NCBI GenBank assembly: GCA_003049485.1
Contig: PYST01000025.1
Span: forward strand, 149,111 to 213,110
Length of the DNA stretch: 64,000 bases
Direction: 5' to 3'
Source: Ophioceras dolichostomum
Taxonomy: Eukaryota > Ascomycota > Sordariomycetes > Magnaporthales > Ophioceraceae
Part shown: in pieces, positions 60,301 to 64,000 of the stretch
Layout: each line of letters begins with the position of its first letter
How positions within the stretch are numbered: the first letter of the stretch is position 1
Program-made: the position numbers and the translations under genes
The notes under the pieces: model-generated
Databases searched by the model: none
Told to the model about the DNA's origin: nothing
The model's input: only the letters and a program-made list of their open reading frames with translations

Positions 60301-63300
60301 CAGCCATGTTCTTTGCGTAACGCCCCTCCTTTTTTGGTAATCGGGCTCGCCGCCTCTTTGTCAGACAAAGGGCGGACAACCACAGAAAATGAGCTTGTTG
60401 TTGGTCTTGCAGGCACTTTTCACTATCTGCAAGGCTGGGGCTCACCCAAAGCCGACAGGGACCAACGCAGATCTGCGTTATTTTCTGTTTTCGTTTTTCA
60501 GTTCAGCTTCTGCCGCCATATGCATCTGTCTTTCCTATTATAGTATTTGGTTCCGTCAAGTCGTCCACGGTCTTTGAAGGCAGCGGCAGAGACATGCAGA
60601 GAGGGTAATGATGAAGGGAGCCTGACCGGTGGCAGTTAAAAAAAAGTGACTTTCCGAAAGGTTCCTGGACACAGTGCGCAGATTGGGGGAGGGGTGCCAT
60701 GACTTCAGGTTGTTACATCATTGAACAAAAAAAAGGCCGCGATGCTCTCTTCCCCACCCCTGCCCTGGAGCTGGAAGGACGGGAGCGATCTGGCTGGCAT
60801 GGAACCTCCGTGCTGCACAAATCTGCGTGCAGTAGTATGCCCTCCCTCGTTACCAACACCATGCATGAGTTCGACTCCATCTAATACTGTGGTTGCAGTA
60901 CACCTTCCCAGCACTCACACGTCTCATTTTTGCTTCTCATCACCCACACAGCATCAGCTCCGTTGAGGAAAGAGGCAGAACCTATTTGATAGCAGTCATC
61001 GGTCACCACAGCTTCAATTTTGCATTCTTCAGTGGGCTGCTCTGTTGCGCGCTCTCACGTGGCGTGTTCGCGTTCGTCCGAAGGACCGTAAATTACGCCG
61101 CGCCGAAAGATGCCTGCCTCCCTTTGGAATATGGGGCGACACCCCAAGGCTGCCCTTCGCAAATCGGAGGACCCCAGAAAGTGAGACCAGGATGAAGACA
61201 CGAGAAAGTGAGATCGTGTCCTGGTCACCCAATACGAACTAGTGGAAAACAGACGGACCCCTCTCTGTGCATATTGAATGCGACGTCGTGAGTGAGACTC
61301 GCCGGATGATGATGCAAAGGATCCATGAAGAACGAATTCTCCCATTAAAAAGACCACGAGGTCACGAATCGCCGCAGGTGGTCATTCTCCCGTCTGCCTC
61401 ACGAATATCTCATATCTCAACTCCGGCTTGGGAGCAGACCTCGCAGAGATGTTTGGAGGAGGATGACGATGACGATATCCGGCGGTCCATAGAAATCCTC
61501 CTCGGATAATCTAGACCGTAGGTAGAAGGTATACGCGTTCGTCCAAGCATTCCTTCCACGTTTACGGACTGCGTGTGGAATATGAATGTACTTGGCATGA
61601 TCTGTGCAGAAGTTTGGTAGACGGGGTAAGTAGCAGGCCGATACCACAGTAGCTCGAGAGTAGTTGCCGTCCTTCAGATTGGGGGCCGAGGAGGGATGAG
61701 GTCAGAACGCAGCTCAGAATCCTCGACTATCCGCATGTAGCCTCTTGCCGACAAGCCTGCCTGCCGCACGACTGAGCGTGTTGGTCCGATAGATCCACTC
61801 TTCTAGCTACTCAAGCTTGCGTCGATGCCCGCTAACGCTGACGTCCCTCTCCATCATGATGTGTACATGTGATTGTACATGTCCGTGTACAGTATGTTCA
61901 TGGAATCAACTTTCCCTGTCGCGTACCACGATGGGCCAGAAGCAAGAACGTCGCGTCACAACCAATGCGACAGGCCTTCGGCTCCCCCCTGTTCCGTATC
62001 AGCCTTCATCAGACTTCGGAGCGTCTTGTCTTCCAATCACACCCTGACTCCGGCCTTGCTGACGGACGGCAACAGCAGTCACATGAAAGATCACACCGCT
62101 GGTCTATGTTGGGGTTTCTGTGAATAATCGGAGTGTGTCTTCTCAAGCATGCCGTGGCCTCCGGGGCTGAAAATTTGGAGACAGCCACCAACACCACGGT
62201 CAACACCAGCACGCATGACCCTCCATACCTGTTTTCTATTCCGCTCAACAAGCCCGATGTGATGGCCAAAGGGGGTTTGTTGGTGGACCGTGTAGAATGT
62301 AGTACGTCGTAGTACGTGAGGACGGAGCAGGTCGACCGAAGGTGCGGTGCTCCCCAACTCACAAGGGATGTCTCTTTGGGGGGACGGGCTTGTGAGCACA
62401 AAGGCAGGGAAGCTTGGAGGCAGGCGGTGGCACAAGACTCGGCGACCCATGCTTCCATGCAAGAGGCTGCAGCCAAGCACACAATAATTCCAACCAAATT
62501 CGTCGAGATGCAGCTTGAGTGCGAGAGCAGAGCTTTATCCCGTCTCAGGCTAGCTGCGATTCTTGTCTCTCATCAGAGACCCCAGCTGCCAGCATCCAGC
62601 CAACAGAAATACAGACACGCATCAAGATACCTACCTAGGTACCTTGGAGGCTTCTCTTCCGTACATGAGTACATGGACGGCAGAGAGGTATGTCAGTGGG
62701 CGAATAAACTATTAAGCTACCTACTACCTGTAGGAAGGATTACATGGCTGTCGAATATCAGACCCAACAGTGACCGCCAAAGGTAAAAGTCAGGCCAAGT
62801 CCGACTTTCATCCCTCACTTCTGCCGCTCTCGCCTGTGCTGCCGGATGTGTCCATCTTGTCAGTTGTCATACATCCGTAAAGTCTCAATGTCCGAGAGAG
62901 TCCAGCCGGTTCCCAACGCTGACCGGATCAGAAGGTCACAATTATCACGCCGCTTCGCCAACGTGATTGGTCCAATGGGGAATACTGGCGGCGCTGATAA
63001 TGAGAAAAATTACGCCACAGCTGAAACCTGGTCAGGAAAGGCGCCGACCCGTCAATTTTTCCTCGTCTTTTGATTCATATTTCAGGAAGGATTCGGGATC
63101 TCTGTTGACTAAAAGAGAACCAAGGACAGCCAAGGCTGCTGGCCAACGAGACGACAGTGGAGGAGAATCATCGGTATTCTCCTCCCCCTGTCCGGCATGA
63201 ACCGCCAGGGACAAAAAGGAAGGAGAGAAAAGGTCAAGGAATAGGAGAGAGCCAAGGACAGACAGCCTTTGTCGGAGGCAACACTGTCTCATCTGACTCA

Positions 63301-64000
63301 CGACGAGCGAGATGGCGCCGGATGAGATCCTGCATCGAAAACTAAGGCCCATGGAGCCTGCCAGCCGAAAAGGACCCGAAAAGAAGAAGGACAAATCGAC
63401 GCGTCGTCGCTCTTCACTGATACTCACAGCCACATTTTGGGCGGGCGGGATGGAAACTGTGAAATGAAAAAAGAGGACAGGCAGACCCAAACAAGGAAGC
63501 GCACCGAAACAACCCCCGTCCACTGTGCTTGCAACCTTCCATCCAGCCATCCCCGTCCCCGTCCCCCATCCTCCTCGTCCTGCCCCTCGTGGCCACATTC
63601 TGCAGGAGATGGCTTGTCTCGAAATATGCAGGCGTCCAGTCGGCGCCGCCACCTCTTCTGCACTTGGCCTTCTTCCCCCGCCCGAATGAAAATCACTCGC
63701 TCCGCTCAATCTCATTCTTACATACAATACATGCAAGAGCATTCGAGCACTCCCTCCTGTCAAGCTGCGTGTCTGCCGTTGAACAATCAATCCCGTGTCT
63801 TCCGCGTCAGTGTCAGGCAGGACGCAAAGCAATTAGGGTCCGTCTGTGCGCACGTCAAGCAGGACATGTTTCGACTCTGCTCGCACAGGCCATGTGATCG
63901 GTTTAGTTGACGGCATATCGCGATGCTCAGTGGAAACAAAAGGAAACAATCAATATGTTGCAATGGCCCAGAAGTCTGGGGAAGGGAGGGAGGGGAGGGG
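57301..64000. other. Region without recognisable genes
   Basis: 6.7 kb in which all open frames are short, change frame, and show no conserved motif or convincing splice chain on either strand. The longest (63032-63832, minus, 266 codons) is a mixture with no family features. Single AGGT/ACCT elements recur near 57915, 58382, 61515, 62630 and 62717. A purine-rich run ends the window. I see no tRNA or rRNA. It may be a promoter region of a gene beyond the edge, or hold noncoding RNA. Confidence 0.5.
62628..62645. repeat. AGGT/ACCT palindromic element
   Basis: ATACCTACCTAGGTACCTTG, a palindrome of the same kind as in other intergenic gaps. Confidence 0.75.

Noticed and set aside
63032..63832. 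266-codon minus-strand frame near the window end
   Set aside because: No motif, no repeat-free conserved block and no splice partners; too weak to call.

Overview
The window comes from a filamentous ascomycete, most likely a Sordariomycete (Sordariales-like; the order is inference). The reasons are GC-rich coding DNA, short GT-AG introns (mostly 68-180 nt), long intergenic stretches with AGGT/ACCT-type short repeats, and proteins of typical Pezizomycotina layout. All thirteen protein genes I can support are nuclear housekeeping or regulatory genes. I see no mobile element, CRISPR array, rRNA, tRNA or secondary-metabolite cluster.

Layout: 1-357 (+) is the 3' end of a PRMT1/Hmt1 arginine methyltransferase. 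2099-3855 (-) is phosphoacetylglucosamine mutase. 5022-6881 (+) is MUS81 endonuclease. 7041-7924 (-) is riboflavin synthase. 8593-12297 (-) is Mediator subunit 16. 13936-16183 (+) is an Hst3/Hst4-type sirtuin. 17762-23430 (-) is the CHD1 chromatin remodeler. 25867-28363 (+) is RLI1/ABCE1. 29804-33230 (-) is the splicing factor PRP40. 33699-36026 (+) is TRAPP subunit Trs65. 36539-40075 (-) is the replication initiator Sld3. 41864-46079 (+) is an SSK2/OS-4 type MAPKKK. 50994-54701 (-) is an RSC7/Swp82 chromatin-remodelling subunit. From about 54.7 kb to the end I find no convincing coding gene. The first part is probably the leader and promoter of the RSC7-type gene; the rest is unexplained.

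Gene order alternates in strand at every junction except riboflavin synthase/MED16, so the window is a chain of divergent promoters and convergent 3' ends. These are single genes, not operons. Several share a theme (MUS81, Sld3, the H3K56-type sirtuin, CHD1 and the RSC7 homolog act in replication, repair or chromatin), but nothing in the sequence shows that they work as a cluster.

The most unusual structures are a 9-bp pyrimidine minisatellite of about 19 copies inside intron 1 of MED16, palindromic ACCT/AGGT elements scattered through the intergenic DNA, the repeat-laden leader and probable 954-nt first intron of the RSC7 gene, several possible upstream ORFs before the MAPKKK, and two CDK consensus sites 16 residues apart in the Sld3 tail. 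I found no clear evidence of a wholly new biological system. Exon boundaries were read by hand from splice signals, reading-frame phase and family conservation, without transcript data.
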